Below, in pieces: positions 1 through 8,408 of a DNA stretch of 20,811 bases. Both the position numbers and the translations under genes were made by a program. Position 1 is the stretch's first letter; every line of letters begins with the position of its first letter. The stretch is from an uncultured bacterium (GTDB lineage Bacteria; Verrucomicrobiota; Kiritimatiellia; RFP12; UBA1067): the NCBI GenBank assembly GCA_946401765.1, contig CAMIVJ010000005.1:1-20811 (forward strand). Direction: 5' to 3'. The notes under the pieces are model-generated. The model was not told the origin of the DNA. It did not search any database and saw only the letters and a program-made list of their open reading frames with translations.

Positions 1-3000
1 ACAAGAGCGTCACGGCCGTCTCCGAGGAGTTCTCTGCTTCGGTCGAGGGCAGCCTTGGCGTCGTCGTAGCCGCCAAGACCACCATCGCCGGCTTCGTCAA
101 CTGTCTTGCCGGCGTAGAGGCGGGGGCGCAGTTCAAGGCCGTCAAGAGCCTTGACGAGCCGCTCATGTTCGAGATCGGCGCGGCCATCAACTTCCTCGCC
201 GAGATAGACCTCTTCGACCATGTGTTCTTCGAGTCTCTGCTGACCCGCGTCAACCTCCTGAAGTTCTCCGGCTGCCTGTACAACATCTTCCGCTACCGCT
301 GGTACGCCCCCAAGGCAGACTTCATCTGGGACCAGACGTCGGGAAGTGAGAAGGATGGCTACTGGGTGCGCTTCCAGGACTTTTCAAAACCCGCATACAC
401 CGCCTGGCAGGATCGCGGCATGGGCGATGGCATAGCCAAGGCCATAAACATGGCCACCTGGCTGGTTGGCAGTTCCTCGCGCGCCAGCCGCCGTTCATGG
501 ACGATCGAAGAGACCCCGATGCAGCATGTGAAATGGGTTTATGGCGACGAGGAAGGCATTCTCGGCGGAGCTCTCATCCCGTGGACGTATGTGGATCCAG
601 AATACAGCAAGAATCACTCGCACCAGTATCCCGGGCCGGGCATCTACCGCGTTGAGAATGCTCCCTACTGCAACTTCGTCGACTGGGTCGCCGCCGGAGG
701 GTCGATTATCGGCGGCAGTTGCGAAAAGTACATCACAGTCAAGAAAATGAAGGAAAAGGAAGAAGAGGAGGTGGACGACGAGACGAAGACCGAGGACAAG
801 TCGATTGACCAGAAGATCACGCTCACCCAGGTGTCCTGCGACCCGAACGAGATGGCGGGTCCCGAGGGCGTGGGCGAGGAGCGGTTCGTGAAGCCGGGCC
901 AGAAGATGACCTACACCATCTACTTCGAGAACAAGGCCGACGCGGCGATCGCCGCGCAGGAGGTGTACATCGAGAACAAGCTGAGCAAATACCTCGACTG
1001 GAGCACGTTCGAGATGGAGACTGTCTCCGTTGGCGGGCAGATCGACAGCGGCCTCGATGGCGTGACGGCGACTGATCTCGCCGCGCTTGATTTCGCCGCG
1101 AGCGAGATCGACCAGACGAACGGACTCTACAAAACGCGCACGGAGATCGCCTTCGACAAGGATACAGGCACCGTTGCCTGGTACATCCGCGTGCTCGATC
1201 CCAAGAAGAGGGGAACGGGGAATGGGGAACGGGGAACGGCTGGTGGCGAGTGCTGGCCGGATGACCCCGACGCGGGCGTGCTGCAGCCGAACATCCTGCC
1301 GCCGGAAGGCGAAGGGTACATCATCTACAGCGTGAAGGTGCGTGAGGATGCGCCCGCAAAGGCGATCATCGACAACTCGGCCGACATCGTGTTCGACGCC
1401 AACGCCGCGATTGTCACCGACCCGGCGTGGTGGAACACCGTGGCCCCGGCGGGCGCGGGTTTCGCCACGGACGAGGTCGAGGCGAACGAAGGCGAAAAGG
1501 CTACTATCCGCGTGAACGGCGGCAGCGCCGAAACCAACAGCAGCGTGAAGGTGTATCTCACCTACAACACCGCCGCGGCGGCAGATCTCGACCTCGGCAA
1601 GACGAAGTACCCTGTCACGCTCACGTGGGAGAAGGGCGAAGTCGGCGAAAAAGTGGTCGAGATTCCGGTCAAGGCCGACAAGACGATTGAGGACGACGAG
1701 TTCCTCACGCTCCAGCTCGCCGACGCGCAGGGCATGGAGCTTGGCGAGGCGAGAGTCTGCACTGTGACGATAAAGGATCCCGGCTACGCCGAACTCGCCG
1801 CGAAGGTGGTGGCCGGCACGGCGACTGCGGCGGAGATGAAGGCGTGGACGAAGCTTCAGGCAGCCAAGGCACCTTACATTCGCGGCCTCGCGGATCCTGC
1901 GAACGCAGGCAAGGTGAGTGGCGGCGGATTGTGCGCGGCGGGCAAGAAGGTGACCTTGAAGGCCTCGGCCAACAAGGGATTCGTCTTCGTGGGATGGCAG
2001 GATTCTCCGATCGCGATCGACGGCGAACGACTGCAGCCGAATGCCGTCGCCTATACTGCCACCACGCCGTCGCTCGTGATCGACCGCACGGCGAAGCCCG
2101 CCAAGAGCAGTGCAACTTCCACAACGCTGACGAACGTGACGGATAGCGCCACGTTCTATGCGTGCTTCATCACATCCGCCGAGGACAAGGCGGCGATCAC
2201 GTTCGGCCTAAACGGCGTGGCGCTCGCCGGCGCGGCGGCGGAAACGCCGGCGCCCGCATGGTCCAACTACTGCGGCGTAGCGGTGAGCTGGCCTGTCACG
2301 TCGGGTGGACTCTCGGCGACGACCGTGAAGGCTGCCGGACTGCCTGCGGGCCTCAAGCTCGTGCAGGACAAGGCGACGAAGGCGTATTCAGTGGCCGGCG
2401 TGCCGACTGCCGCCTCGAAGGTCGACAAGAAGACCGGTCTCACTGTTCCCTCCAAGGTGAAGTTCACCGTGACAACGGGGGGCAAATCCACTGAGACGTT
2501 CTCAATCGACCTTACGATCATGCCGCTCCCGGATTGGTCTGTCGGGACGTTTGACGGCCAGGTAGGGTCACGCGTCCCGCGTGACCTCGAAAGCGAAGAA
2601 CCCGTTGGCACGGTATCGCTTGCCATCGCCGCGAACGGCAAGATCAGCGGCAAGATCCTCGAAAGCGGCAAGACGTGGGCTCTGAGCGCTACATCGTTCT
2701 CGGCTGTCGAAGGTCAGCTGTCGGATGTCGATAACCTTGCCTTCCGCGCCATGGTGATCGGCAAGGCCGGTAAGGAGGTCTCCACCAACGAGATCGTGGT
2801 CGTGGCGAAGAACGGCGTAGGAGTCCTCACCGGAAACTTCGAACTTCAAACTTCGAACTTCGAACTCGCTTCTTACCAGAACCTCTGGAAGCGCGCCGAC
2901 ACGAAGGCGGCGCAGCCCGTGTTCAAGAAGAACGTCGAGTACGTGCTTGAAAACGGCGTCAAGCTCACGTTCAAGAAGGACGGCGTCGTCGCGTTCGCCG

Positions 3001-3182
3001 GCAAGATCGGCGGCGCGAGCGTGAGCGGCACGTCGCAGCTCATCAACACTGGCGATGCCTGGAAGGTGACGCTCTATGCGCCGGCGAAGAAGGGCTTTGA
3101 CGGCTGGTGCGCGACGTTCGCCGTCGAGCTGACGCTTGACGAACAGAGCGCCGTCACGGCCGTCGCCATCGGCGGTGAATAG
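1..3182 (+). CDS. Giant secreted multi-domain surface protein (5'-partial)
   Basis: The frame is open from base 3, so the start lies outside the window; 1059 codons are visible. The first ~240 residues are unrecognised. An acidic, charged linker (EKEEEEVDDETKTED) leads to a DUF11/conserved-repeat-like beta domain around residues 273-473 (VSCDPNEM, then FVKPGQKMTYTIYFEN). A Calx-beta domain follows at about 486-595, an InlB-type repeat at 628-725 (GKVSGGG, GKKVTLKA, GFVFVGW), a putative Ig-like domain at 730-843 (GLPAGLK, GVPTAASK) and a C-terminal beta-rich module at 843-1059. The last four are paralogous to the middle of the next gene. It is probably an extracellular adhesin or matrix protein; no enzyme motif is visible. 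Its coding sequence holds two heptamer arrays and one REP-like palindrome. The ligand is unknown. That it is a real gene is certain; the function is inference. Confidence 0.85.
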   Translation, partial: KSVTAVSEEFSASVEGSLGVVVAAKTTIAGFVNCLAGVEAGAQFKAVKSLDEPLMFEIGAAINFLAEIDLFDHVFFESLLTRVNLLKFSGCLYNIFRYRWYAPKADFIWDQTSGSEKDGYWVRFQDFSKPAYTAWQDRGMGDGIAKAINMATWLVGSSSRASRRSWTIEETPMQHVKWVYGDEEGILGGALIPWTYVDPEYSKNHSHQYPGPGIYRVENAPYCNFVDWVAAGGSIIGGSCEKYITVKKMKEKEEEEVDDETKTEDKSIDQKITLTQVSCDPNEMAGPEGVGEERFVKPGQKMTYTIYFENKADAAIAAQEVYIENKLSKYLDWSTFEMETVSVGGQIDSGLDGVTATDLAALDFAASEIDQTNGLYKTRTEIAFDKDTGTVAWYIRVLDPKKRGTGNGERGTAGGECWPDDPDAGVLQPNILPPEGEGYIIYSVKVREDAPAKAIIDNSADIVFDANAAIVTDPAWWNTVAPAGAGFATDEVEANEGEKATIRVNGGSAETNSSVKVYLTYNTAAAADLDLGKTKYPVTLTWEKGEVGEKVVEIPVKADKTIEDDEFLTLQLADAQGMELGEARVCTVTIKDPGYAELAAKVVAGTATAAEMKAWTKLQAAKAPYIRGLADPANAGKVSGGGLCAAGKKVTLKASANKGFVFVGWQDSPIAIDGERLQPNAVAYTATTPSLVIDRTAKPAKSSATSTTLTNVTDSATFYACFITSAEDKAAITFGLNGVALAGAAAETPAPAWSNYCGVAVSWPVTSGGLSATTVKAAGLPAGLKLVQDKATKAYSVAGVPTAASKVDKKTGLTVPSKVKFTVTTGGKSTETFSIDLTIMPLPDWSVGTFDGQVGSRVPRDLESEEPVGTVSLAIAANGKISGKILESGKTWALSATSFSAVEGQLSDVDNLAFRAMVIGKAGKEVSTNEIVVVAKNGVGVLTGNFELQTSNFELASYQNLWKRADTKAAQPVFKKNVEYVLENGVKLTFKKDGVVAFAGKIGGASVSGTSQLINTGDAWKVTLYAPAKKGFDGWCATFAVELTLDEQSAVTAVAIGGE
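1210..1239 (+). repeat. Heptamer tandem array, GGGGAAY type, inside CDS
   Basis: Four consecutive 7-base units (GGGGAAC, GGGGAAT, GGGGAAC, GGGGAAC) run from 1210 to 1237. They are translated in frame as a Gly/Asn/Glu/Arg-rich loop (KRGTGNGERGTAGG) inside the DUF11-like domain. The G-runs could also form a G-quadruplex. The same unit family (GAAYRGK in another phase) recurs at 6460-6487 and, inverted, at 10816-10842. Confidence 0.85.
2561..2586 (+). repeat. REP-like element with GTAG head and perfect palindrome, inside CDS
   Basis: GTAG at 2562-2565 is followed by a perfect 9-bp inverted repeat, arms GGTCACGCG (2566-2574) and CGCGTGACC (2578-2586), with a TCC loop. A GTAG tetranucleotide heading a stem-loop is the layout known for REP elements mobilised by RAYT (REP-associated tyrosine) transposases. 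It is translated as a linker (QVGSRVPRDL). The same 26 bases occur inverted at 6983-7008 in the neighbouring paralogue, at the homologous position. Confidence 0.8.
2835..2867 (+). repeat. Heptamer tandem array, AACTTCG type, inside CDS
   Basis: Units AACTTCG, AACTTCA, AACTTCG, AACTTCG and a partial AACTC are contiguous. They are translated as the linker NFELQTSNFELAS: seven bases times three frames gives a 7-residue protein repeat. On the other strand the unit is CGAAGTT, close to the GGAAGTC units at 7118-7145. Confidence 0.85.
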
Positions 3183-3286
3183 CGATGGAGAATGAAGCGA
3201 AGCTCTACACCCGCGACGAAACAATTGACGGGAAAACTATCCACGTAATTGGACTTTTACCACAACCAACCAGAAGGAACAACACG

Positions 3287-6200
3287 ATGAAAAAGAAATT
3301 GATGGCGATGGTTCTTGCGCTTGGTGCGGCGCTTTTTGTCGGCAACGTGCGAGGCGATACAATCGACCTTGCGACGAAAAACTCCGCGTACGTTGCGCAG
3401 GACGGCGTCCCGACAGTGATCCACGTGCAGGAGTCGCAGCTGGCCGCGTATCAGGAAAAGTTCGCGACCATCAACGCCACATTCGTCGGAGACCTGCCGG
3501 AAGGCCTCTACTGCGTCATCGACCTTTCCGGCGGGCCAGAGGCAGAAATCTATCCGGTATCATACCTTTCTAGAATCCCGGACGGCGGCTGGACCGACGA
3601 GTATAAGACGACGAAGCTCGTCATGCGCCGCATAGATCCGGGCACGTTCACGATGGGGCCAAATTCATACGAGTACCACAGGTGGCAGTCGCAATGGGAG
3701 AGCGGTTCATTCTTCAGGTGCTATGAATCGGATCCCCGTGAAGTAACTATAACCGAGCCGTTCTACATCGGCGTGTTCGAAGTGACGCAGAAGCAGTACG
3801 AACTGGTGACTGGCGCAACTCCGTCAGACTACCCTGGCGACACGCGTCCCGTCAATAACGTGTCGTGGAACGACATACGAGGCAATTCCTCGATTTACAA
3901 CTGGCCGGGATCCACGGCAGTCGCATTGTCGTCGTTTATTGGCAAAATCCGGGCAAAGACTGGCATCGACACCTTTGACCTGCCTACCGAGGCAAAGTGG
4001 GAATACGCCTGCCGGGCCGGAACGACGACATCGTTCAACGATGGACACAACCTTACGAGTTTCAGCGTTGATTCTGGATTGAACCAGCTTGGACACTACC
4101 AGTTCACTGCATCAGGCAGTCTAAGCGCCAGGGGTGCGTCAGTTGTAGGCTCGTTCGTGCCGAATGCCTGGGGACTGTATGACATGCACGGAAACGTAAA
4201 TGAATGGGTGCTGGACTGGTCTTCGTACGGAAACCCGGACACAGCCGTGGTAGATCCTGTCGGCCCCAGCTCGGGTTCGCGCCGGAATACTCGCGGCGGC
4301 GGCTGGAACACGGCTGCGCACAACTGCCGCTCAGGGTTCAGCATCGAGGTCGATCAGTCGGCGCAAGACTACGCCGTTGGCTTCCGCCTCAGCTTGTCGA
4401 CTTTCGCGTCCATCACGTTCGACGAGAACTTCGACGGCGGACGTGTCTTGACGAGAGCCGTATCCACCGCATCGACAGTGCTGGCGAGCGCACCGAAGGA
4501 TGCGACGCGTCGTGGATGGATTATTGTTGGCTGGTCAACGTCGCCCGACGGCGAGTGCGTGGGGGAGACGGAGCTTGTAGCAGACGGCGCGACGTACTAC
4601 GCGCAATGGACCGAGGCCGCGCCAGCCACCGTGACTTTCTATATGAATTACAAGGGCGGCGAAACATTGGTGGCGGATCTCTACGTCACGGACAATGTGC
4701 TTGATTGGGTTCCTGAGAATCCCGAACGCCAGGGGTGGGTATTCCTCGGATGGTTCACCGAGCCAGAGGGCGGCGAGAGAATTGCGGATTCGGACCTCGC
4801 CGAAGACGGCGCGACGTACTACGCGCATTGGGGCAATTTTGTGACCGTCACCATCGGAAGCGGCAATGACACGAATGCTTATCTGCCCACATACTCCTAC
4901 TACTGCTATTCACTGACACAGCAGATATACACGCCAGAGGAAATCGGCGTGGCGGGCGCCATCAGCAGCATCGCCTTCAAGAACGGTGGGCAGGAAAAGA
5001 CTCGTACGATTGACATCTATCTCGTGCATACCCAAAAGAATTCGTTTAGCAGCTCGTCCGACTGGATACCTGTGACTGCAGAAGACCGGGTGTTCAGCGG
5101 CAGTGTGACATTCACCGCAGACGGCGAATGGACGACACTGCAGCTTGAAAAGCCGTTCTCCTACAACTGCAAGGACAATCTCGCGGTAATTGTGGATGAC
5201 AACAATGGATCGTATTCCAGCGGTATGAGCTGCTATGTATTTGGCACGGGCGCCATGTCCATCCGCGTCTATTCGGACGGCACCAACTACGATCCGACGA
5301 ATCCAGGATCCTACAACGGCACAATACTGAATGTCAAGAACCAGATACAGCTGGTGATTGCAGGGGGCGGCGTCACTGCAGCTGTCGCCGAGTTCGAGGA
5401 GAGCGACGTCTACGTGTCCGAGTCCGAAACGATATCGATAGTCGTCAACGGCGGCAGCGACTCGAGGCCGACAAGCGTCAAGGTCTGCCTCTCGTACCTC
5501 AATGCGGCGGCGGCAGACATCGATCTCAAGAACGCGACCGTCAACGGCGAGACGCCGAAGGGCGGGCTCAAGTTCCCACTGACGCTCGCATGGGACACAG
5601 GTGACACCGAGCCGAAGACGATCTCGATTCCCGTCAAGCCCGACAAGGCGGTGGAGGACAGCGAAGCGCTGCTGTTCCAGCTCGCGGACGCCGTCGGTAT
5701 GGAAATCGGCGGATATCCGCTGTGCTCCGCGACAATAAGCGACACGAACACGAAGGCTCTCAAGGCCGCAGTGTCCCCGTACAAGCCGAAGAAAGGCGAA
5801 ACGGTGGAAACGTACAATGTGACCGTGTCGGGGTCGGAAGGCGGTTTCGTCGCGGGGACCGGTGCCTACACCGCAGGCACGAAGCTCACGCTCACCGCCG
5901 AGGCCCGTCCGGGATGGACGTTCACCGGATGGAGCGTCTATGGTTCCGAGGGGATTCTCTCCGACAAGGCGAAGTACCAGGTCGTTGTCGACGGCGACGC
6001 TGAATACTGCGCGACCTTCGAGCCCCAGCCCTACATCTTCGCTGTCGCCATTCCGGGCGACGGCGGCAAGGTGTCCGGCAGCGGATACTGCCCGGCCGGC
6101 AAGAAAGTCACCCTGAAGGCGACGGCGGGCAAGGGATTCAGGTTCGTGGCGTGGTGCGACGAGGACGGCGATTTCGTCGCCGACACCGCTTCGCTCGTCG

Positions 6201-8272
6201 TGGACCGCACGACGAAGCCCGCGGCCAGCTCGAATACCTCCACGACGCTAACCAACGTCAACGAGACCGCAGCGTTCTTCGCCGTGTTCGAGGGCGATCC
6301 GCGCGTGACGGCGACGCCGGTCGCGTTTACTAAGAACGGAACGCCCGTCGCCTCGGAGGGCGGCAATGTGACGGGCGCGGGACGCTACGCGCCCGGCAAG
6401 AAGGTGACCCTGAAGGCGACCGCCAGTAAGGGCTTCGTCTTTGGCGGCTGGTATGAGATAGGGAAGAGGGAACAGGGAATAGGGAACGGCGATGAGGATG
6501 GGTTGCTTTCGCAGGATGCTAGCTTCAGCTTCGAGATGGGCGAGGAGGATATCGATCTCTACGCCCGGTTCGTGACTGTCGAGGAGGACGCAGGATCGAT
6601 CGTGGCCTCGCTGAACGGCGAAGCAATGTCCAGTTCGCCGGACGGAAGTCCGGCGATAACCACCAACGTGTGGGCTGGCGTGTGCCTCGAGTGGCCGCTT
6701 GCGTCGGAGGCGCTCTCGCAGACGACGATCAAGGTCTCCGGGCTTCCCTCCGGCCTCAAGTTCACGGCAAAGGACATCGTCGATTCCAAGACGAAGCAGG
6801 TGACGGTTCCCGCGAACACGATCTACGGTGTGCCGACCGCCGCGTCGAAGACCGACAAGGACGGCAATCCCACGCCGTCGACGGTGAAGGTGACGGTGAC
6901 GACGGCGGGCAAGTCGTCGGCCACCTACGAGATCGCGCTTACTGTTGATCCGCTGCCGGCGTGGGCGGTGGGCAACTTCGACGGTCACGCGGGACGCGTG
7001 ACCCTACCGAACGGCACGGTTGCACTGACCGTTGCTGCCAACGGCAAGATCAGCGGAAAGATCCTCGAAGGCGGTAGAACATGGACGCTGGCGGCGGAAT
7101 CGTTTTCCAGGGCAGATGGAAGTCTGGAGTCCGAAGTCGGAAGTCTTCAATTCCACGCGACGGTAATCGCCAAGGCGGGCAATCTTCTTGCCACCAACGA
7201 GATTGCGGTCGCGGCGGCCCGCTCGGCGAGCGGGCCCTACCAGGGCGGTGTCGCGTCGGGGTGGATGGCCTCCGCGCCGTCCGAGCAACCCACTTGGACC
7301 GCCTACCAGAACTTCTGGAAGCGGGTGGACACCAAGGCGGAGCAGCCGGTGTTCAAGAAAAACATCGACAAAGTGCTCGAGCTCGGTGCGGCGGGCGATG
7401 CCGCCAACACGATCAAGCTGACCTTCAAGAAGGACGGCGTGGTCGCGTTCGCGGGCAAGGTCGGCGGCGCGAGCGTGAGCGGCTCGTCGCAGCTGGTGCG
7501 GCTCGCCGGGGACGGCTCGCCCTATCAGGTGACGCTCTACGCGCCGCCGAAGCCGACGGCCAAACCGCCTTTCGAAGGCTTCTGCAAGACGCTCGACGTC
7601 AAGCTGACGCTCGATGAGCAGAACATCGTAACGGCGGTCGAACTCGGCGGCGAGCACGACAAGGTGCAGCTCTGGGAAGGCGGTCCCTACTGGGCTACAA
7701 AGAACATCGGCGCGGAGAAGCCCGAGGACTACGGCTACTACTTCTGGTGGGGTGACACCATCGGCTACAAGCGGGAGAACGATCAGTGGGTCGCGAGCGA
7801 CGGTTCGTCGTCGGGCTTCTCGTTCTATGTCAATGAGCAGATACAGACCGATCAAAAAACACTGGATGATTTGCGGAGCTCGGGCTGGATAACGGCGGAT
7901 GGCGTCCTTGCGCCGGAGCATGATGCCGCGCAGGTGCAGTGGGGCAATGGATGGCGCATGCCGACGGATCAGGAAATGAACGACCTCCGTCAAAAGTGCG
8001 ACTGGACACAGACTACGCTGAATGGCGTGGACGGCTACGAGGTTCGCGGCAAAGGCGACTACGAATCGGCTAGCATCTTCCTCCCCTGTGCCGGCGAAGG
8101 AGAGGGGGGTGTGCTCGAATATGCCAGATCGCGCGGCTACTGCTGGTCGTCCGCTCCGCACTCGGTCGGCAGCCACTCGTGGTGCCTCGCCTTCTATTCG
8201 GGCTTCCGCAGCACGGACTACTACGGCCGTTACTTCGGGCGGTCTGTCCGCCCTGTCCAAAGCGCCGAATAG
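3287..8272 (+). CDS. Giant secreted surface protein with FGE-sulfatase-like, Flg_new, Calx-beta, InlB and Fib_succ_major domains
   Basis: Predicted 1661 residues. The start at 3287 is preferred over an upstream in-frame ATG at 3185: AGAAGGA (3272-3278) lies 8 bases before it and it opens a classical signal peptide (MKKKLMAMVLALGAALFVGNVRG). Domains in order: FGE-sulfatase/SUMF1-like fold (~108-370; motifs MRRIDPGTFTMG, DLPTEAKWEYACRAG, WGLYDMHGNVNEW, GFRLSLS), two Listeria-Bacteroides (Flg_new-type) repeats (~376-515), an unrecognised beta domain (~518-695), Calx-beta (~699-818), three InlB-type repeats (~828-1098), a putative Ig-like domain (~1103-1225), the C-terminal module shared with the upstream gene (~1225-1456), and a Fibrobacter major-paralogous-type domain (~1457-1658; WATKNIGA, YGYYFWWGD, GNGWRMPT, SVRPV). 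The FGE-like domain lacks the paired cysteines of true formylglycine-generating enzymes, so a structural or binding role is more likely. Probably a cell-surface adhesin; specific function unknown. Confidence 0.88.
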   Translation: MKKKLMAMVLALGAALFVGNVRGDTIDLATKNSAYVAQDGVPTVIHVQESQLAAYQEKFATINATFVGDLPEGLYCVIDLSGGPEAEIYPVSYLSRIPDGGWTDEYKTTKLVMRRIDPGTFTMGPNSYEYHRWQSQWESGSFFRCYESDPREVTITEPFYIGVFEVTQKQYELVTGATPSDYPGDTRPVNNVSWNDIRGNSSIYNWPGSTAVALSSFIGKIRAKTGIDTFDLPTEAKWEYACRAGTTTSFNDGHNLTSFSVDSGLNQLGHYQFTASGSLSARGASVVGSFVPNAWGLYDMHGNVNEWVLDWSSYGNPDTAVVDPVGPSSGSRRNTRGGGWNTAAHNCRSGFSIEVDQSAQDYAVGFRLSLSTFASITFDENFDGGRVLTRAVSTASTVLASAPKDATRRGWIIVGWSTSPDGECVGETELVADGATYYAQWTEAAPATVTFYMNYKGGETLVADLYVTDNVLDWVPENPERQGWVFLGWFTEPEGGERIADSDLAEDGATYYAHWGNFVTVTIGSGNDTNAYLPTYSYYCYSLTQQIYTPEEIGVAGAISSIAFKNGGQEKTRTIDIYLVHTQKNSFSSSSDWIPVTAEDRVFSGSVTFTADGEWTTLQLEKPFSYNCKDNLAVIVDDNNGSYSSGMSCYVFGTGAMSIRVYSDGTNYDPTNPGSYNGTILNVKNQIQLVIAGGGVTAAVAEFEESDVYVSESETISIVVNGGSDSRPTSVKVCLSYLNAAAADIDLKNATVNGETPKGGLKFPLTLAWDTGDTEPKTISIPVKPDKAVEDSEALLFQLADAVGMEIGGYPLCSATISDTNTKALKAAVSPYKPKKGETVETYNVTVSGSEGGFVAGTGAYTAGTKLTLTAEARPGWTFTGWSVYGSEGILSDKAKYQVVVDGDAEYCATFEPQPYIFAVAIPGDGGKVSGSGYCPAGKKVTLKATAGKGFRFVAWCDEDGDFVADTASLVVDRTTKPAASSNTSTTLTNVNETAAFFAVFEGDPRVTATPVAFTKNGTPVASEGGNVTGAGRYAPGKKVTLKATASKGFVFGGWYEIGKREQGIGNGDEDGLLSQDASFSFEMGEEDIDLYARFVTVEEDAGSIVASLNGEAMSSSPDGSPAITTNVWAGVCLEWPLASEALSQTTIKVSGLPSGLKFTAKDIVDSKTKQVTVPANTIYGVPTAASKTDKDGNPTPSTVKVTVTTAGKSSATYEIALTVDPLPAWAVGNFDGHAGRVTLPNGTVALTVAANGKISGKILEGGRTWTLAAESFSRADGSLESEVGSLQFHATVIAKAGNLLATNEIAVAAARSASGPYQGGVASGWMASAPSEQPTWTAYQNFWKRVDTKAEQPVFKKNIDKVLELGAAGDAANTIKLTFKKDGVVAFAGKVGGASVSGSSQLVRLAGDGSPYQVTLYAPPKPTAKPPFEGFCKTLDVKLTLDEQNIVTAVELGGEHDKVQLWEGGPYWATKNIGAEKPEDYGYYFWWGDTIGYKRENDQWVASDGSSSGFSFYVNEQIQTDQKTLDDLRSSGWITADGVLAPEHDAAQVQWGNGWRMPTDQEMNDLRQKCDWTQTTLNGVDGYEVRGKGDYESASIFLPCAGEGEGGVLEYARSRGYCWSSAPHSVGSHSWCLAFYSGFRSTDYYGRYFGRSVRPVQSAE
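4583..4827 (+). repeat. Exact 23-bp direct repeat ending two Flg_new-type repeats
   Basis: Bases 4583-4605 and 4805-4827 are identical (encoding DGATYYA), 222 bp (74 codons) apart. Each closes one Listeria-Bacteroides-type repeat, ending DGATYYAQW and DGATYYAHW. This fits an internal domain duplication or local gene conversion. Confidence 0.7.
6460..6487 (+). repeat. Heptamer tandem array, AGGGAAY type, inside CDS
   Basis: Units AGGGAAG, AGGGAAC, AGGGAAT, AGGGAAC are contiguous. They are translated as the loop GKREQGIGNG inside the third InlB-type repeat, just after FGGWYEI. It belongs to the same unit family as 1210-1239. Confidence 0.85.
6983..7008 (-). repeat. REP-like element (GTAG head) inside CDS, inverted copy of 2561-2586
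   Basis: Arms GGTCACGCG (6983-6991) and CGCGTGACC (6995-7003) are followed by CTACC (7004-7008), i.e. GGTAG on the minus strand. All 26 bases are the exact reverse complement of 2561-2586. In both paralogues it sits between an FDG motif and a GTV motif at the start of the C-terminal module, but in opposite orientation. Confidence 0.82.
7118..7145 (+). repeat. Heptamer tandem array, GGAAGTC type, inside CDS
   Basis: Units GGAAGTC, TGGAGTC, CGAAGTC, GGAAGTC are contiguous and encode DGSLESEVGSLQ. The paralogue (positions ~2700-2745) has a non-repetitive stretch of nearly the same length here, so the array appears to have replaced sequence rather than simply lengthened the protein. Confidence 0.8.
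7216..7241 (-). repeat. Second REP-like element (GTAG head) inside CDS
   Basis: Arms GGCCCGCTC (7216-7224) and GAGCGGGCC (7228-7236) form a perfect 9-bp stem with a GGC loop, followed by CTACC (GGTAG on the minus strand). The geometry matches the 6983-7008 element (GTAG head, 9-bp stem starting GG, 3-base loop) but the stem sequence differs. It is translated as part of the linker RSASGPYQGG. The upstream paralogue carries the 2835-2867 heptamer array at the same linker. Confidence 0.75.
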
Positions 8273-8307
8273 CTGGTGGCGCGAAAGGTTTGAGAGATTG
8301 TAAAGAG

Positions 8308-8336
8308 ACACGGAGAAAACTCCGGGCTCTCCGTGT
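8308..8336 (+). terminator. Stem-loop downstream of the giant surface protein gene
   Basis: ACACGGAGA (8308-8316) and TCTCCGTGT (8328-8336) form a perfect 9-bp stem with an 11-base loop, 36 bases after the stop codon. There is no U-tract, so it is either an atypical terminator or an mRNA 3'-end stabilising hairpin. A small TGCC/GGCA hairpin follows at 8338-8348. Confidence 0.45.
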
Positions 8337-8408
8337 TGCCGTCGGCAGACATGACGCCGCTTGGTGAATTACGCAGATGCGCCCAAAATGGCCTGTCCTC
8401 GCTGTGGA

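Noticed and set aside
3185..3286. N-terminal extension of the second giant protein from ATG 3185
   Set aside because: It would bury the signal peptide 34 residues in; ATG 3287 has a good ribosome-binding site.
7488..7520. Direct repeat GGCTCGCC (about 7500 and 7515) as a further REP element
   Set aside because: It is direct rather than inverted and lacks a GTAG head (reads CTATC).
8140..8272. Variable region of a diversity-generating retroelement at the 3' end of the second giant gene (a C-type-lectin-like end is a typical target)
   Set aside because: No template repeat, no reverse transcriptase and no near-copy of this stretch are found in the window, and the base pattern does not show an obvious adenine-targeted site.
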